DNA of 64,000 bases from Streptomyces sp. CB02923 (GTDB lineage: Bacteria > Actinomycetota > Actinomycetes > Streptomycetales > Streptomycetaceae): NCBI RefSeq assembly GCF_001905005.1, contig NZ_LWKZ01000024.1:367427-431426 (forward strand), given 5' to 3'. Shown here piece by piece: positions 41,731 to 51,030 of the stretch (position 1 is its first letter; every line of letters begins with the position of its first letter). The position numbers were made by a program, and so were the translations under genes. The notes beneath the pieces were generated by a model. The model did not search any database and was not told the origin of the DNA. It saw only the letters and a program-made list of their open reading frames with translations.

Positions 41731-42404
41731 ACATGGCGCAACGGCGAACGGACGACTCCCCCGACACCCCCTCGGACGGGCTCGCGGCCCCACCCCCCGA
41801 AAGCCCTCCGGGCAGCGCGGGCCGCGGCGGGAAGCGCGACGGCGCCCGCCGCCGCCTGACCGCCGGGGACTGGGCCGCCGCCGCCCTCGCGGCCATCGGC
41901 GAAGGCGGCCTGGCGGCAGTGGCCGTGGAACCGATCGCCGCCCGTCTCGGCACCACGAAGGGCAGCTTCTACTGGCACTTCGCCAACCGGGACGCGCTGG
42001 TCGACGCCGCGCTGGAACGCTGGGAGCAGCTGCACACCGAAGCCGTGATCACCACGGTCGAGGCGGAGCCCGACCCGGAGCGGCGGCTGCGCGGCCTGTT
42101 CGCCCACGCGACCGCCGCGTCGGCCGCCGACCCGCTGGAGGTCTCCCTGCTGGCGACGGCGGCGGAGCCGCGCGTCGCGGCGGTCCTGCGGCGGGTGACG
42201 GACCGCCGGGTCGGCTATGTCGCCGGGCTGTTCACCGCGCTGGGCTTCCCGGAGGCCGAAGCGCGCCGCCGCGGCCTGCTCGCGTACACGGCGTATCTCG
42301 GCCACACCCAGCTGGGGCACGCCGTCCCCGGGAGCCTGCCCGGCGGGGCGGACCGCGACCGGTACCTGGACTCGATGATCGACACCCTGCTCTGCCGGGA
42401 ATGA
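41727..42404 (+). CDS. TetR-family transcriptional regulator
   Basis: A 225-residue regulator. A disordered N-terminal tail (about 1-42) precedes the TetR DNA-binding domain: LTAGDWAAAALAAIGEGGLA, VAVEPIAARLGTTKGSFYWH (helix-turn-helix), FANRDALVDAAL. The C-terminal ligand domain (about 100-225) is of the type found in AcrR-like repressors. ATG 41727 is used; ATG 41733 is possible. No RBS is seen, so a leaderless mRNA is likely. It probably represses itself and the divergent fusion gene. Confidence 0.87.
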   Translation: MDMAQRRTDDSPDTPSDGLAAPPPESPPGSAGRGGKRDGARRRLTAGDWAAAALAAIGEGGLAAVAVEPIAARLGTTKGSFYWHFANRDALVDAALERWEQLHTEAVITTVEAEPDPERRLRGLFAHATAASAADPLEVSLLATAAEPRVAAVLRRVTDRRVGYVAGLFTALGFPEAEARRRGLLAYTAYLGHTQLGHAVPGSLPGGADRDRYLDSMIDTLLCRE

Positions 42405-42649
42405 CCAGGCGGGCGGCGTGTGGCCGAGACCGCGCGGCGGGCGGCCGAGGCCGGGCGGCTCCACCGGGAGCGGTCGGCGTGCGCACCGCACCGCCCTGGG
42501 GCCCGGACCGCCGCGGCACACCGCGCGGCGGCCGGAATTGGCCGGTCTGCGTATAGACGTATCGGTGCGCAGGGCATGGAGTGAAGGGTGATCCAATCCT
42601 CCGGAGCCCACCGCCCCACCGTCCACGCCGCCCCTCTCCAGGAGTTCCC

Positions 42650-43837
42650 ATGACGGAGGCTCTGCCCTTCCCCCAGGACCGCACCTGCCCCTACCATCCG
42701 CCCGCCGCCTACCGGCGTTTACGCGACGGGGGCCCGCTGTCGCGCACGACGCTCTACGACGGCCGCCTCGCCTGGCTGGTGACCGGCCACGCCGAGGCGC
42801 GGGCCCTGCTCACCGACCCGCGCCTGTCCGCCGACCGGCAGAACCCGGGGTACCCCGCCTTCAGTCCGGGCTTCGAGATGCTGCGCCAGGTGCGGACCCC
42901 GCTGCTGGGGGTCGACGACCCCGAACACAACGTGCAGCGCCGGATGCTGATTTCGAGCTTCACCCTCAAGCGCGCCACCGCCATGCGCCCCCGCATCCAG
43001 GAGATCGTCGACCAGCTGCTGGACGCCGTGGAGGAGCAGGGCCCGACGGCGGAGCTGGTGTCCGCCTTCACGCTGCCCGTGCCGTCCATGGTGATCTGCT
43101 CCCTCCTCGGCGTCCCGTACGACGACCACAAGCTCTTCGAGGGCCTGTCCTGCACCCTCCTGCAGAGCAGCGACCCGCAGGAGGTCGCCGCCTCCCAGGC
43201 CCGGCTGACGGAGTACTTCACGGACCTGGTGACCCGCAAGCAGGAGGAGCCGGGCGACGGCCTGCTGGACGAACTGATCGCCGAGCGGCTGGTCACCGGC
43301 GAGATGAGTCACGTCGAACTGGTGCACATGGCCATGCTCCTGCTGGTGGCAGGCCACGAGACCACCTCCAACATGCTCTCCCTGGGCATCTTCACGCTGC
43401 TGGAACACCCGGAGCAGTACGCCGCGCTGCGCGCCGACGCGTCGCTGGTCCCGGACGCGGTGGAGGAACTGATGCGGTTCCTGGCCATCGCCGACGGACT
43501 CGCGCGGGTGGCGACCGAGGACATCGAGATCGCGGGCGAGACGATCCGGGCGGACGACGGCGTCGTCTTCCTGACCTCGTACGTCAACCGGGACGGCGCG
43601 GCCTACACCTCGCCGGAGACCCTGGACTGGGAGCGCTCCGCCCGTCAGCACATCTCCTTCGGCTTCGGCGTCCACCAGTGCCTGGGCGCGAACCTGGCCC
43701 GCGCGACGATGGAGATCGCCTTCGCGACGCTCTTCGCCCGGTTCCCCGGCCTGCGGCTGGCGGTGCCCGCCGCCGAGGTTCCCGCCAAGCCCGGCTACAC
43801 GCTGCAGGGCCTGATCGAACTGCCCGTCACCTGGTGA
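42650..43837 (+). CDS. Cytochrome P450 (CYP105-like) with a TTA codon
   Basis: A 395-residue soluble bacterial P450. I-helix AGHETT at 234-239, K-helix ExxR at E273-R276 (EELMR), and heme ligand C344 in FGFGVHQCLGANLAR. Sequence style fits CYP105, a family that oxidises antibiotics, sterols and xenobiotics in Streptomyces. Codon 24 is TTA (42719-42721), so bldA control is likely. ATG 42650 follows AGGAG by 5 nt. A ferredoxin gene lies 44 bp downstream and provides electrons. No biosynthetic genes are adjacent, so the substrate is unknown. Confidence 0.92.
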   Translation: MTEALPFPQDRTCPYHPPAAYRRLRDGGPLSRTTLYDGRLAWLVTGHAEARALLTDPRLSADRQNPGYPAFSPGFEMLRQVRTPLLGVDDPEHNVQRRMLISSFTLKRATAMRPRIQEIVDQLLDAVEEQGPTAELVSAFTLPVPSMVICSLLGVPYDDHKLFEGLSCTLLQSSDPQEVAASQARLTEYFTDLVTRKQEEPGDGLLDELIAERLVTGEMSHVELVHMAMLLLVAGHETTSNMLSLGIFTLLEHPEQYAALRADASLVPDAVEELMRFLAIADGLARVATEDIEIAGETIRADDGVVFLTSYVNRDGAAYTSPETLDWERSARQHISFGFGVHQCLGANLARATMEIAFATLFARFPGLRLAVPAAEVPAKPGYTLQGLIELPVTW

Positions 43838-43881
43838 GCGGGCAACCGGCCGGGCCCTCCGACGAACGGGAGAGTCCCGCC

Positions 43882-44076
43882 ATGAGGATCGACATCGACA
43901 CGTCCGTGTGCATCGGCTCCGGTCAGTGCGCGCTGACCGCGCCGGAGGTGTTCACCCAGGACGACGACGGGTTCAGCGCCCTGCTGCCGGGCCGCGAGGA
44001 CGGCGCGGGCGACCCGCTGGCACGGGAGGCGGCCCGCGCCTGCCCGGTCCGGGCCATCACGGTCACCGAGCTGTGA
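43882..44076 (+). CDS. 3Fe-4S ferredoxin, partner of the P450
   Basis: A 64-residue ferredoxin: SVCIGSGQCALTAPEVFTQD, then ACPVRAITVTEL. Three cysteines (C10, C16 and the one in ACP) can bind a 3Fe-4S cluster, as in Streptomyces CYP105 partners. It is co-transcribed with the P450, and a strong terminator follows. A ferredoxin reductase must come from elsewhere. Confidence 0.92.
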   Translation: MRIDIDTSVCIGSGQCALTAPEVFTQDDDGFSALLPGREDGAGDPLAREAARACPVRAITVTEL

Positions 44077-44079
44077 ACG

Positions 44080-44112
44080 GCCGGGCCCGGACGGCGTTCG
44101 TCCGGGCCCGGC
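44080..44112 (+). terminator. Terminator after the P450-ferredoxin operon
   Basis: Perfect 14-bp stem GCCGGGCCCGGACG/CGTCCGGGCCCGGC with a GCGTT loop, 3 bp after the ferredoxin stop. A second GCCGGGCCCGG copy follows near 44128. It also lies beyond the stop of the convergent CocE-like gene and may end both transcripts. Confidence 0.88.
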
Positions 44113-44139
44113 GGCGCTCCGGTTCCGCCGGGCCCGGAG

Positions 44140-46068
44140 TCACCGGGCCCCCGTCATCGGCTGATCGTCCAGCTCCACCTCGTCCAGCGCGTCCGGCACC
44201 TCCGCGACCACCGGCAGTTCGAGCGTGCCGGTCCGCCCGCGGGAGCTGTGTACGGTCACCGGCTTGATCCCGCGGTTGCCGAAGTAGGCGGTGTCGCTGG
44301 CGGCCACCACGAACCGCAGCCGGTGCCCCCGCTCGAAGCGGTGCACGATCGCGGGCAGGTCGACGGTGAACTCCCTGGTCACATCGGGTACCCGGACCGG
44401 CGCCACCAGACGGTGGACGAGGGTCTTGCCGCCGTTCGGCGCGATGTCGTAGAGCTTGGCGAACAGGACCAGCCGGTCGGCCGCGTCACCGGAGCGCTGC
44501 ACCCGCTCGGCCGCGGGGGAATGGACCCGGAGGGTGGCCCGGGGCGCGCCGACCACGTCCACGGGCTGTCCCCGTACCGGGTCGGACGTCCAGTCCAGGT
44601 AGGTGCCCCGGGTGTCGTACGGCTTGGGGTTCGGCAGCTTCAGCAGTTCGGCCAGCGAACTCTCCGAATGGCTGGACGCGACCCGCCAGTTGCGGTAGCT
44701 GCGGCTGCCGGTGACCACGTCGGCGGGGCTGTCCACGAGGCGGCCGTCACCGGACAGGTACAGCCGCCGCGGGATGCCGTGGGGGAAGACCTCCGAGGTG
44801 CCGTACACCGGCCCGCTGCGCACCCAGTCCCGGTAGTACGCGAAGGCCGGTCCGGTGTCGGTGTCCCACGCGTGGCGCAGGTAGCGGCCGAACCACGCGA
44901 GGACGCGCCGTCCGACGTAGCTGCTCTCGAAGTTCCCCTTGGCGAGGTCGAGTTCACCGGCGGCCGGGTCGGTCATGCCGCCGCTGTGGCCCCAGGACTG
45001 CCAGATCATCGCGGTGTCGGTGCCCTGCGCCCGCAGGGTCCGGTACGTCGCGGCGGCCTCGTTGAGGTTGAAGAGGGTGTCAGCCTGCCCCTGGACGAGC
45101 AGGGTCGGCGTGCGGACCGTGGCGAGGTAGGCGGCCGGGGAGACGCTGCGCGCGTAGCCGAGCACGGCGTCCGTGCGGGCGGCCGGGTAGCGGCCGGAGT
45201 TCAGCAGCTTCTTGGTCTCGCATGCCTGCGCGACGAAGTGCACGCAGCCGGCGCCGCCGGCCCGCGAGGCGTCCAGGCGCGGGTGGAGCAGCCCCTGGGC
45301 CTCCCCGATGAGGTAGAAGCCGTTGGTCCACTGGTACTTGTACGCGCCGGGCCCGGCTCCCGGCACGCCGGAGGTGCGGTCGGCGTTGTCGGGAGCCATG
45401 GAGTACCCGAGGTCGTGCCAGGTGATGAGCGGGACCAGGGCGTCCAGCCGCTCGTCGACGGAAGCGGTGGCCAGCTGGATCGCGCCCCCGTACGAGCCGC
45501 CGAACATGCCCACTCGCGGGTCCCGGGGGCCGTCCCGGGTGACGAAGTCGACGCGCGTCCCGTCGCGCGCCGCCCGCGTCCCGGCGAGGAAGTCGAGGAG
45601 CCCGCTCGCCGCCCGCCCGTCGACGCGCGGGTCGTCGAGGGAGATCGGGCAGCCGGTACGGCCGAAGCCGAGGCCGGAGTAGGCCAGGGCGACATAGCCG
45701 CGGGAGGCGAAGGCGCGGGCGATGGCGTCGGTGGAGCCGTCCGACTTGCTGCCGCCGAAGCCGTTGGTGGTCAGCACGGCGGGCGCCGGATGGGCGGCGT
45801 CCACACCCGTGGGGCGGTAGAGGTCGGCGTCCAGGGTGCAGTCGCGGCCGCCGGCCCGTACCGGGAGTTTCAGCGCGGTGACGGAGTAGCCGGGGTGCCG
45901 GGGCCCCGCCGCCCCGGCCGTCCCGGCGGCGGTCACCGGCCCGATGAGCGCGGCGCACGCCGCGAGGCACACCGAGGCGGAGACCGGCAGTCGGACGTGC
46001 CGCCCGCGCGGGGCGCGCCGGACGGACCGGCTCACGGCACCGGGCAGGGCTCTGGACACGCTGGGCAC
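44140..46068 (-). CDS. Secreted X-Pro dipeptidyl-peptidase/CocE-like (S15) hydrolase
   Basis: A secreted protein of about 642 residues. The N-terminal signal peptide spans roughly 1-53, with a twin-arginine-containing basic region and the hydrophobic VCLAACAALIGPVTAAGTAG. The alpha/beta hydrolase core shows VGMFGGSYGGAIQLATASVD (nucleophile Ser), then VQGQADTLFNLNEAA (Asp) and WGHSGGM (His). The C-terminal jelly-roll (about 500-642) is the X-Pro dipeptidyl-peptidase C domain. It cleaves X-Pro dipeptides or acyl esters outside the cell. GTG 46068 is chosen because GGAGG lies 5 nt upstream. It is the last of four peptidase genes on this strand. Confidence 0.85.
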   Translation of the reverse strand: MPSVSRALPGAVSRSVRRAPRGRHVRLPVSASVCLAACAALIGPVTAAGTAGAAGPRHPGYSVTALKLPVRAGGRDCTLDADLYRPTGVDAAHPAPAVLTTNGFGGSKSDGSTDAIARAFASRGYVALAYSGLGFGRTGCPISLDDPRVDGRAASGLLDFLAGTRAARDGTRVDFVTRDGPRDPRVGMFGGSYGGAIQLATASVDERLDALVPLITWHDLGYSMAPDNADRTSGVPGAGPGAYKYQWTNGFYLIGEAQGLLHPRLDASRAGGAGCVHFVAQACETKKLLNSGRYPAARTDAVLGYARSVSPAAYLATVRTPTLLVQGQADTLFNLNEAAATYRTLRAQGTDTAMIWQSWGHSGGMTDPAAGELDLAKGNFESSYVGRRVLAWFGRYLRHAWDTDTGPAFAYYRDWVRSGPVYGTSEVFPHGIPRRLYLSGDGRLVDSPADVVTGSRSYRNWRVASSHSESSLAELLKLPNPKPYDTRGTYLDWTSDPVRGQPVDVVGAPRATLRVHSPAAERVQRSGDAADRLVLFAKLYDIAPNGGKTLVHRLVAPVRVPDVTREFTVDLPAIVHRFERGHRLRFVVAASDTAYFGNRGIKPVTVHSSRGRTGTLELPVVAEVPDALDEVELDDQPMTGAR

Positions 46069-46410
46069 GCAGACCTCCACAAAGGCACGCCGCACCAAGC
46101 GGTCGGTGACGGCCGGCTCATGTCGTGACACGGGTAACAGAGGTGTCAACGCTCGCACCGGGGATTGTCTCCCGGCCACGCCAGGTCCATCCGAAAGGCT
46201 CCGCCCGCACCACCCGATGGGCTGCACGAACACCCGGAACCGCCCCCGGCGGACCACCCGTACGAGACCCGCGCCGGTACGGCGGCCGCGAGGGCGGGGT
46301 CGCTCGTCCGGGTGGCCGCGGCCCTCAGGGGCGCTCGCGCGGTGCCGTCGCCCCGGCCGGGTCCGGGCTTCCGGGGCGGGCCGCCGTCCGCCGGAGGGGG
46401 CGCCCCGCCG
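46069..46410. other. Gap between S9 and S15 peptidase genes
   Basis: 342 bp of very GC-rich sequence. No gene, clear hairpin or promoter was recognised. Its size suggests the S15 gene has its own promoter, separate from the S9-M20-M55 genes. Confidence 0.45.
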
Positions 46411-48402
46411 TCACTTCGTCAGTTCCAGCACGGGAACGTCCGTACGGTCGATACCAAAAACCTGTACGTACAGCGACAGTTCCGCCTCCACCGCGCGGAC
46501 GATCGTGTCCGCCCGGCGGAAGCCGTGGCCCTCGCCCTCGAAAGCCAGATAGGCATGGGCGGTGCCGTGCCGGCCGGCCTCCCTGAGGAAGGGTTCGCAC
46601 TGGCCGGGCGGGCAGACGGCGTCGTCGAGGCCCTGGAGGAGCAGGAAGGGGACGGTGATCCGGTCCGCGTGCCGCAGCGGGGAACGGTCGCGGTAGCGGT
46701 CGGGCACCTCGGCGTACGGGCCGATCAGGCTCACCAGGTACTGCGACTCGAAGTCGTGGGTGCCGTCCTCGGCCCAGCCCACCAGGTCGAGGACCGGGTA
46801 ACTGATCGAGGCGCAGGCGTACAGGTCGGTCGTCACGAGGGAAGCCGCGGCGGTCCAGCCGCCCGCGCTGCCGCCGCGGACCGCCAGGCGGTGCCGGTCG
46901 GCGGTGCCCTCGTCGGCCAGTGCCTCGGCGACGGCGGCGCAGTCCTCGACGTCCACCACGCCCCACTGCTCCCGCAGCCGCTCGCGGTAGGCCCGTCCGT
47001 AGCCCGTGGAGCCGCCGTAGTTGACCTCGGCGACGCCGATGCCGCGGGAGGTGAAGTAGGCGATCTCCAGGTCCAGCACGAGCGGGGTGCGGCCGGTGGG
47101 GCCGCCGTGCGCCCACACCACGTACGGCGGCAGTTCGCCGTCGGGGGCACGGTGGCCGGGGCTGTGCGGCGGGTAGATGTGGGCGTGGATGTCGCGGCCG
47201 TCGGGGCCGGTGAACGTGCGGATCTGCGGCTCGGGGTAGTACACCGGGTCCACCGCGTCGGCGTGCCGGGCCGCGATCACCCGGGCCCGGCCCGTACAGG
47301 TGTCCAGTTCCACGATCTCGAACGCGCTGCGCGGGCTGGCGGCGACGCCGACCACCCGGCTGCCGTGCACGGCCAGCGTCGACGCCCACTCCGTCCACGG
47401 CCCGGCCGCGTCCACCAGCTCGCCGCTGACCGGGTCGAGGATGCCGAGCGACATGGCGCCGCGGCCGTGCACCACCGCGATCGTGCCGCCGTCCAGCGGC
47501 AGGAACCAGCGCGCTCCGAGCTGCCACAGCGGGCCGCCGAACTCCTCCTGCCGGGGTCGGCACAGGCGTCTGCCCGGCTCCCCGGGCGTGTCCGGGTCGG
47601 CGCGGCGCAGCTCCCACCAGCCGTCGGCGTCGGAGACGTACAGCAGCGTGCCGTCCGCGTCCCACTCGATCTGCGGTACGGACTCGTCGGTGCCGCCGGC
47701 GAACGTCCGTACGCCGGTGAACCCGCCGTCGTCGGTGATGTCGGCGAGCCGCACCTCGGTGCCGTCCCACGGCATCCGCGGGTGGTCCCAGGCGATCCAC
47801 GCGGCCCGCCGTCCGTCCGGCGAGATCCGCGGGCCCGTGACGAAGCGGTGCCGGTCGTCGGTCAGTTCCCGTACGGCGGCGCGGTCCCCGGCCGCCGAGC
47901 CGTCCAGCGGCACCGCGGCGATCACCCGGCGGACGTCGGTCGGGCCGGGGCCGGTGAACTCCTCCAGGACGCACCACACCTCACCGCGGTCCAGGCGCAG
48001 GACGGGGTCGGCCCAGCGCAGCCCGCCGCCGACGGACGAGACCGGGGACAGCGGGCGGGGCCCGGCGTCGCCGTCCGGTGCGTACGCGTACAGCCGCTGG
48101 TCGGCGAAGTCGCAGAACACCATGACCGTGCGGCCGTCCGCGTCCACCGCTCCGGCCCAGGGGCGGCCGCCGTACTCCATGAGCCGGCTGCGGACGTTCC
48201 AGGGCGCGGGCAGCACGGACTGTTCCGTGCCGTCGGGCCGTCGGCGGAGCAGCGCGCGCCGGCCGCCCTCCGCGGGGCGGGCCTCGGTCCACCACACCTC
48301 GTCCCCCACCACGCCGACGTACTCGGGCCGGCCGTCGTGCTCGGCGACCAGCCGGGCGTCGATCGGGGACGGCCAGGCTCCGTAGGGGGCCGTGGTCACC
48401 AT
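46411..48402 (-). CDS. S9-family prolyl oligopeptidase/acylaminoacyl-peptidase
   Basis: A 663-residue cytoplasmic serine peptidase. The N-terminal two thirds form a seven-bladed beta-propeller (WNVRSRLMEYGGRPWAGAV, ISPDGRRAAWIAWDHPRMPW, IEWDADGTLLYVSDADGWWE). The C-terminal alpha/beta hydrolase has VNYGGSTGYGRAYRERL, LAVRGGSAGGWTAAASLV (nucleophile Ser), LLQGLDDAVCPPGQ (Asp) and FEGEGHGFR (His). ATG 48402 is chosen; the longer frame upstream is antisense to the M20 gene. It degrades short or acylated peptides and fits with the other peptidases around it. Confidence 0.9.
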   Translation of the reverse strand: MVTTAPYGAWPSPIDARLVAEHDGRPEYVGVVGDEVWWTEARPAEGGRRALLRRRPDGTEQSVLPAPWNVRSRLMEYGGRPWAGAVDADGRTVMVFCDFADQRLYAYAPDGDAGPRPLSPVSSVGGGLRWADPVLRLDRGEVWCVLEEFTGPGPTDVRRVIAAVPLDGSAAGDRAAVRELTDDRHRFVTGPRISPDGRRAAWIAWDHPRMPWDGTEVRLADITDDGGFTGVRTFAGGTDESVPQIEWDADGTLLYVSDADGWWELRRADPDTPGEPGRRLCRPRQEEFGGPLWQLGARWFLPLDGGTIAVVHGRGAMSLGILDPVSGELVDAAGPWTEWASTLAVHGSRVVGVAASPRSAFEIVELDTCTGRARVIAARHADAVDPVYYPEPQIRTFTGPDGRDIHAHIYPPHSPGHRAPDGELPPYVVWAHGGPTGRTPLVLDLEIAYFTSRGIGVAEVNYGGSTGYGRAYRERLREQWGVVDVEDCAAVAEALADEGTADRHRLAVRGGSAGGWTAAASLVTTDLYACASISYPVLDLVGWAEDGTHDFESQYLVSLIGPYAEVPDRYRDRSPLRHADRITVPFLLLQGLDDAVCPPGQCEPFLREAGRHGTAHAYLAFEGEGHGFRRADTIVRAVEAELSLYVQVFGIDRTDVPVLELTK

Positions 48403-48578
48403 GGTGGCGTTCCTCCTCAGGCGTTGGAGCCGCCAAGCCTGTCGTACGCCGGGCCGGGCATCAACCCGTCCGGTTGCGCACCGTGCTCCCGTCGTGGCCG
48501 AGAACGACCGGTCCGGGCGGGAAGCGGCAGGCGGGTGCCGCCGCCCGGCGGGCGGGGCCCGGCGGCTCCAACGTTCCT

Positions 48579-49967
48579 TCAGTGGCTCGTTCCCGACGGC
48601 GGCCGCCCGGTCGCCGCGGTCAGGAAGTGGTCCAGAACCCGCACGCCGAAGTGCAGCGCCTCCACCGGTACACGCTCGTCGACCCCGTGGAACAGCGCCT
48701 GGTAGTCGAAGCCTTCGGGCAGCTTGAGCGGCGAGAACCCGTATCCGGCGATGCCCAGCCGGGAGAACTGCTTGGCGTCCGTACCGCCCGACATGCAGTA
48801 CGGGACGACGTGCCCGGCCGGGTCGAAACGCTCGACGGCGGCCCGCATCGCGGCGTACGTGGGGGAGGCGACCGGCGCCTGGAGGGCCACCTCGCCGTGG
48901 TCGTACGCCCAGGACACCTCGGGCCCGGTCAGCCGGTCCATGGTGGTGCGGAACTCCGCCTCGCCGCCGGGCACCACCCGCCCGTCCACGTACGCGACGG
49001 CGTTGCCCGGGATGACGTTGACCTTGTAGCCGGCCTCCAGCATCGTCGGGTTGGCGCTGTTGCGGACCGTCGGCTCGACCAGCGCGGCCGACGGGCCCAG
49101 CTTGCTGAGCAGCCTGTCCACGTCGAAGTCGGGGGCGTCCAGACCGGCCTCGATGCCGTGCAGGGCGGCCAGTTCGGCGAGTGCCGCGCGCACGGTGTCG
49201 GTCAGCCGGACGGGCCAGCGGTGCTCGCCGATGCGGGCCACGGCCGCCGCGAGCCGGCTGACCGCGTTGGCGCGGTTGACCTTGGAGCCGTGCCCGGCCT
49301 TGCCCTCGGCGGTCAGTTTCAGCCAGGCCGTGCCGCGCTCCCCCGCCGCCACCGGGTACAGCCGCATCCCGCCGCCCGCGTGGAAGGTGAAGGCGCCGGA
49401 CTCGCTGATGCCCTCCGTACAGCCCTCGAAGAGGCCGGGGTGGTGGTCGGCCAGGAAGCCCGAGCCGTCGATGGCGCTGGCCTCCTCGTCGGCGGTGAAG
49501 GCCAGCACCAGGTCCCGCGCCGGCCGGACGCCGGTACGCGCCCACTGCCGGACGACCGCCAGCACCATCGCGTCCATGTTCTTCATGTCCACGGCGCCCC
49601 GGCCCCACACGACGCCGTCCTCGACCTCGCCGGAGAACGGGTGCCTGCTCCAGTCGGCGGGCTCGGCGGGCACCACGTCCAGGTGCCCGTGCACGAGCAG
49701 CGCCGCGGCGCCGGGGTCCGCGCCCTCGACGCGCGCGACCACGTTCGTACGGCCCGAACTGCGCTCCAGCAGCACCGGTTCCAGACCGGCTTCGGCGAGC
49801 CGCTCGGCGACGTACTCGGCGGCCGGACGCTCCCGGCAGTCGCCGCCGCCGCGGTTGGTGGTGTCGATACGGATCAGCTCGGACGTGAACCGGACGACCT
49901 CGTCGAGAGCCTGTCCGTCCACCGCGTCGCCGGCGCGGTCCGCCGTGTCGTCGGCGCTGTCAGCCAT
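48579..49967 (-). CDS. M20-family metallopeptidase
   Basis: A 462-residue zinc peptidase. Metal-site blocks: LLVHGHLDVVPAEPADW (His, Asp), GRGAVDMKNMDAMVLAVV (bridging Asp), LAFTADEEASAIDGSGFLAD (catalytic Glu-Glu) and LFHGVDERVPVEAL (last His). The dimerisation domain lies about 205-330. This branch includes ArgE/DapE-like and carboxypeptidase-like enzymes that work on small peptides. It overlaps the M55 gene by 8 bp, so the two are translationally coupled, and may finish digestion of D-amino-acid-containing peptides. Confidence 0.9.
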   Translation of the reverse strand: MADSADDTADRAGDAVDGQALDEVVRFTSELIRIDTTNRGGGDCRERPAAEYVAERLAEAGLEPVLLERSSGRTNVVARVEGADPGAAALLVHGHLDVVPAEPADWSRHPFSGEVEDGVVWGRGAVDMKNMDAMVLAVVRQWARTGVRPARDLVLAFTADEEASAIDGSGFLADHHPGLFEGCTEGISESGAFTFHAGGGMRLYPVAAGERGTAWLKLTAEGKAGHGSKVNRANAVSRLAAAVARIGEHRWPVRLTDTVRAALAELAALHGIEAGLDAPDFDVDRLLSKLGPSAALVEPTVRNSANPTMLEAGYKVNVIPGNAVAYVDGRVVPGGEAEFRTTMDRLTGPEVSWAYDHGEVALQAPVASPTYAAMRAAVERFDPAGHVVPYCMSGGTDAKQFSRLGIAGYGFSPLKLPEGFDYQALFHGVDERVPVEALHFGVRVLDHFLTAATGRPPSGTSH

Positions 49968-50796
49968 ATTGCTCCTCCACCGCCGACGACACGACGGTGG
50001 TGACCGTCTTGAAGCAGCGGATCGCTTCGTACATGTTCTCGCTGGTGTACTCGACGCGCCGCTCGCCGGTGCGCTCGACTCCGGGGACGCAGGCTGCCTG
50101 GCCCACCAGGTGCTCGGCGTCGAACTCCATCCCGACGGTGAACGGGCCGCCGCGCACCGGCTCGGTGCGCACCGCGAGGGGCGCCGCCTCGCGGGCGGCG
50201 GCTCTGATGTCGGCCGCCGTACGGGCCGGTGGCCGGCACACGGCGGCGTACCGCGAGACGTAGTCCTTGACGGCCACGGCCCGCGCCCCGGGCGCGTACC
50301 CGACGGCGTCCTCGCAGGTCCGGTCGTCGCCGGTCACCAGCACCACGGGCACACCGTATTCGGCCACCACCAGGGAGTTGAGGTACCCCTCGCTGGCCCG
50401 CGCGCCGTTCACCCACACGCCCGTCAGGGAGTTGGCGAGGTAGGTGTGGGCCAGCACGCCTTCCGTGCCGGCGCCCGCGTGATAGCCGACGAAGGCGACG
50501 CCGTCGACGTCGCCGTACTGGACGCCCTCGACCATGCTCAGCGCCTTGTGCTTGCCGGTGAGCAGCTGCGCGCGCTCGTCGAGCTGCTCCAGCAGCAGGT
50601 TGCGCATGGACCAGTGGGCCTCGTTGACCAGGACCTCGTCGGCGCCGCCGTCGAAGAACCCGGCGACGGCCGCGTTGACGTCGCCGGTGAACACCGGCCG
50701 GAAGCGCTGCCACTGGGCGTGGCCCGGCAGCACGTCGTCCGGCCACGTCACTCCGGTGACGCCCTCCATGTCCGCGGAAATGAGGATCTTCACCAT
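49960..50796 (-). CDS. M55-family D-aminopeptidase (DppA-like)
   Basis: A 278-residue zinc D-aminopeptidase. The N-terminal ISADMEGVTGVTWPDDVLPG carries the DxEG metal motif, LVNEAHWSMRNLLLEQLD a metal-site His, and FVGYHAGAGTEGVLAHTYLA the catalytic/His region. DppA releases D-Ala from peptides such as D-Ala-D-Ala, recycling peptidoglycan fragments. It is the first gene of the M55-M20-S9 run. It is probably induced with dipeptide use; no permease gene is adjacent. Confidence 0.9.
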   Translation of the reverse strand: MVKILISADMEGVTGVTWPDDVLPGHAQWQRFRPVFTGDVNAAVAGFFDGGADEVLVNEAHWSMRNLLLEQLDERAQLLTGKHKALSMVEGVQYGDVDGVAFVGYHAGAGTEGVLAHTYLANSLTGVWVNGARASEGYLNSLVVAEYGVPVVLVTGDDRTCEDAVGYAPGARAVAVKDYVSRYAAVCRPPARTAADIRAAAREAAPLAVRTEPVRGGPFTVGMEFDAEHLVGQAACVPGVERTGERRVEYTSENMYEAIRCFKTVTTVVSSAVEEQYG

Positions 50797-50983
50797 GCAC
50801 CCGTCCCGTCACAGTTAGGAGGCGGACCGCTCCGGCACCGGCCCGGCGGGCCGCGCTGTCGCGCGCTCCTCCGGGCAGGCTTCCCACCATAACCAGGACC
50901 GGCCGTCACACTCCCGACCTCGGCACAAGTGCGTCCGTACGGCTGGACCGCGGCGCCGGGCCGGGTGGTGGCACGGCTGCCGA

Positions 50984-51022
50984 ACGGGTGCCGGGTCACA
51001 CCCCCGTGCCGACCCGGCACCC
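50984..51022 (-). terminator. Terminator of the secreted-protein gene
   Basis: A 12-bp stem CGGGTGCCGGGT/ACCCGGCACCCG with a 15-nt loop, 9 bp beyond the minus-strand stop codon at 51031. Confidence 0.75.
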
Positions 51023-51030
51023 GCCCGGAG

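Noticed and set aside
48403..49608. Upstream extension of the S9 peptidase frame to a 1065-residue protein
   Set aside because: The extension overlaps the M20 gene on the same strand in another frame and has no peptidase features.
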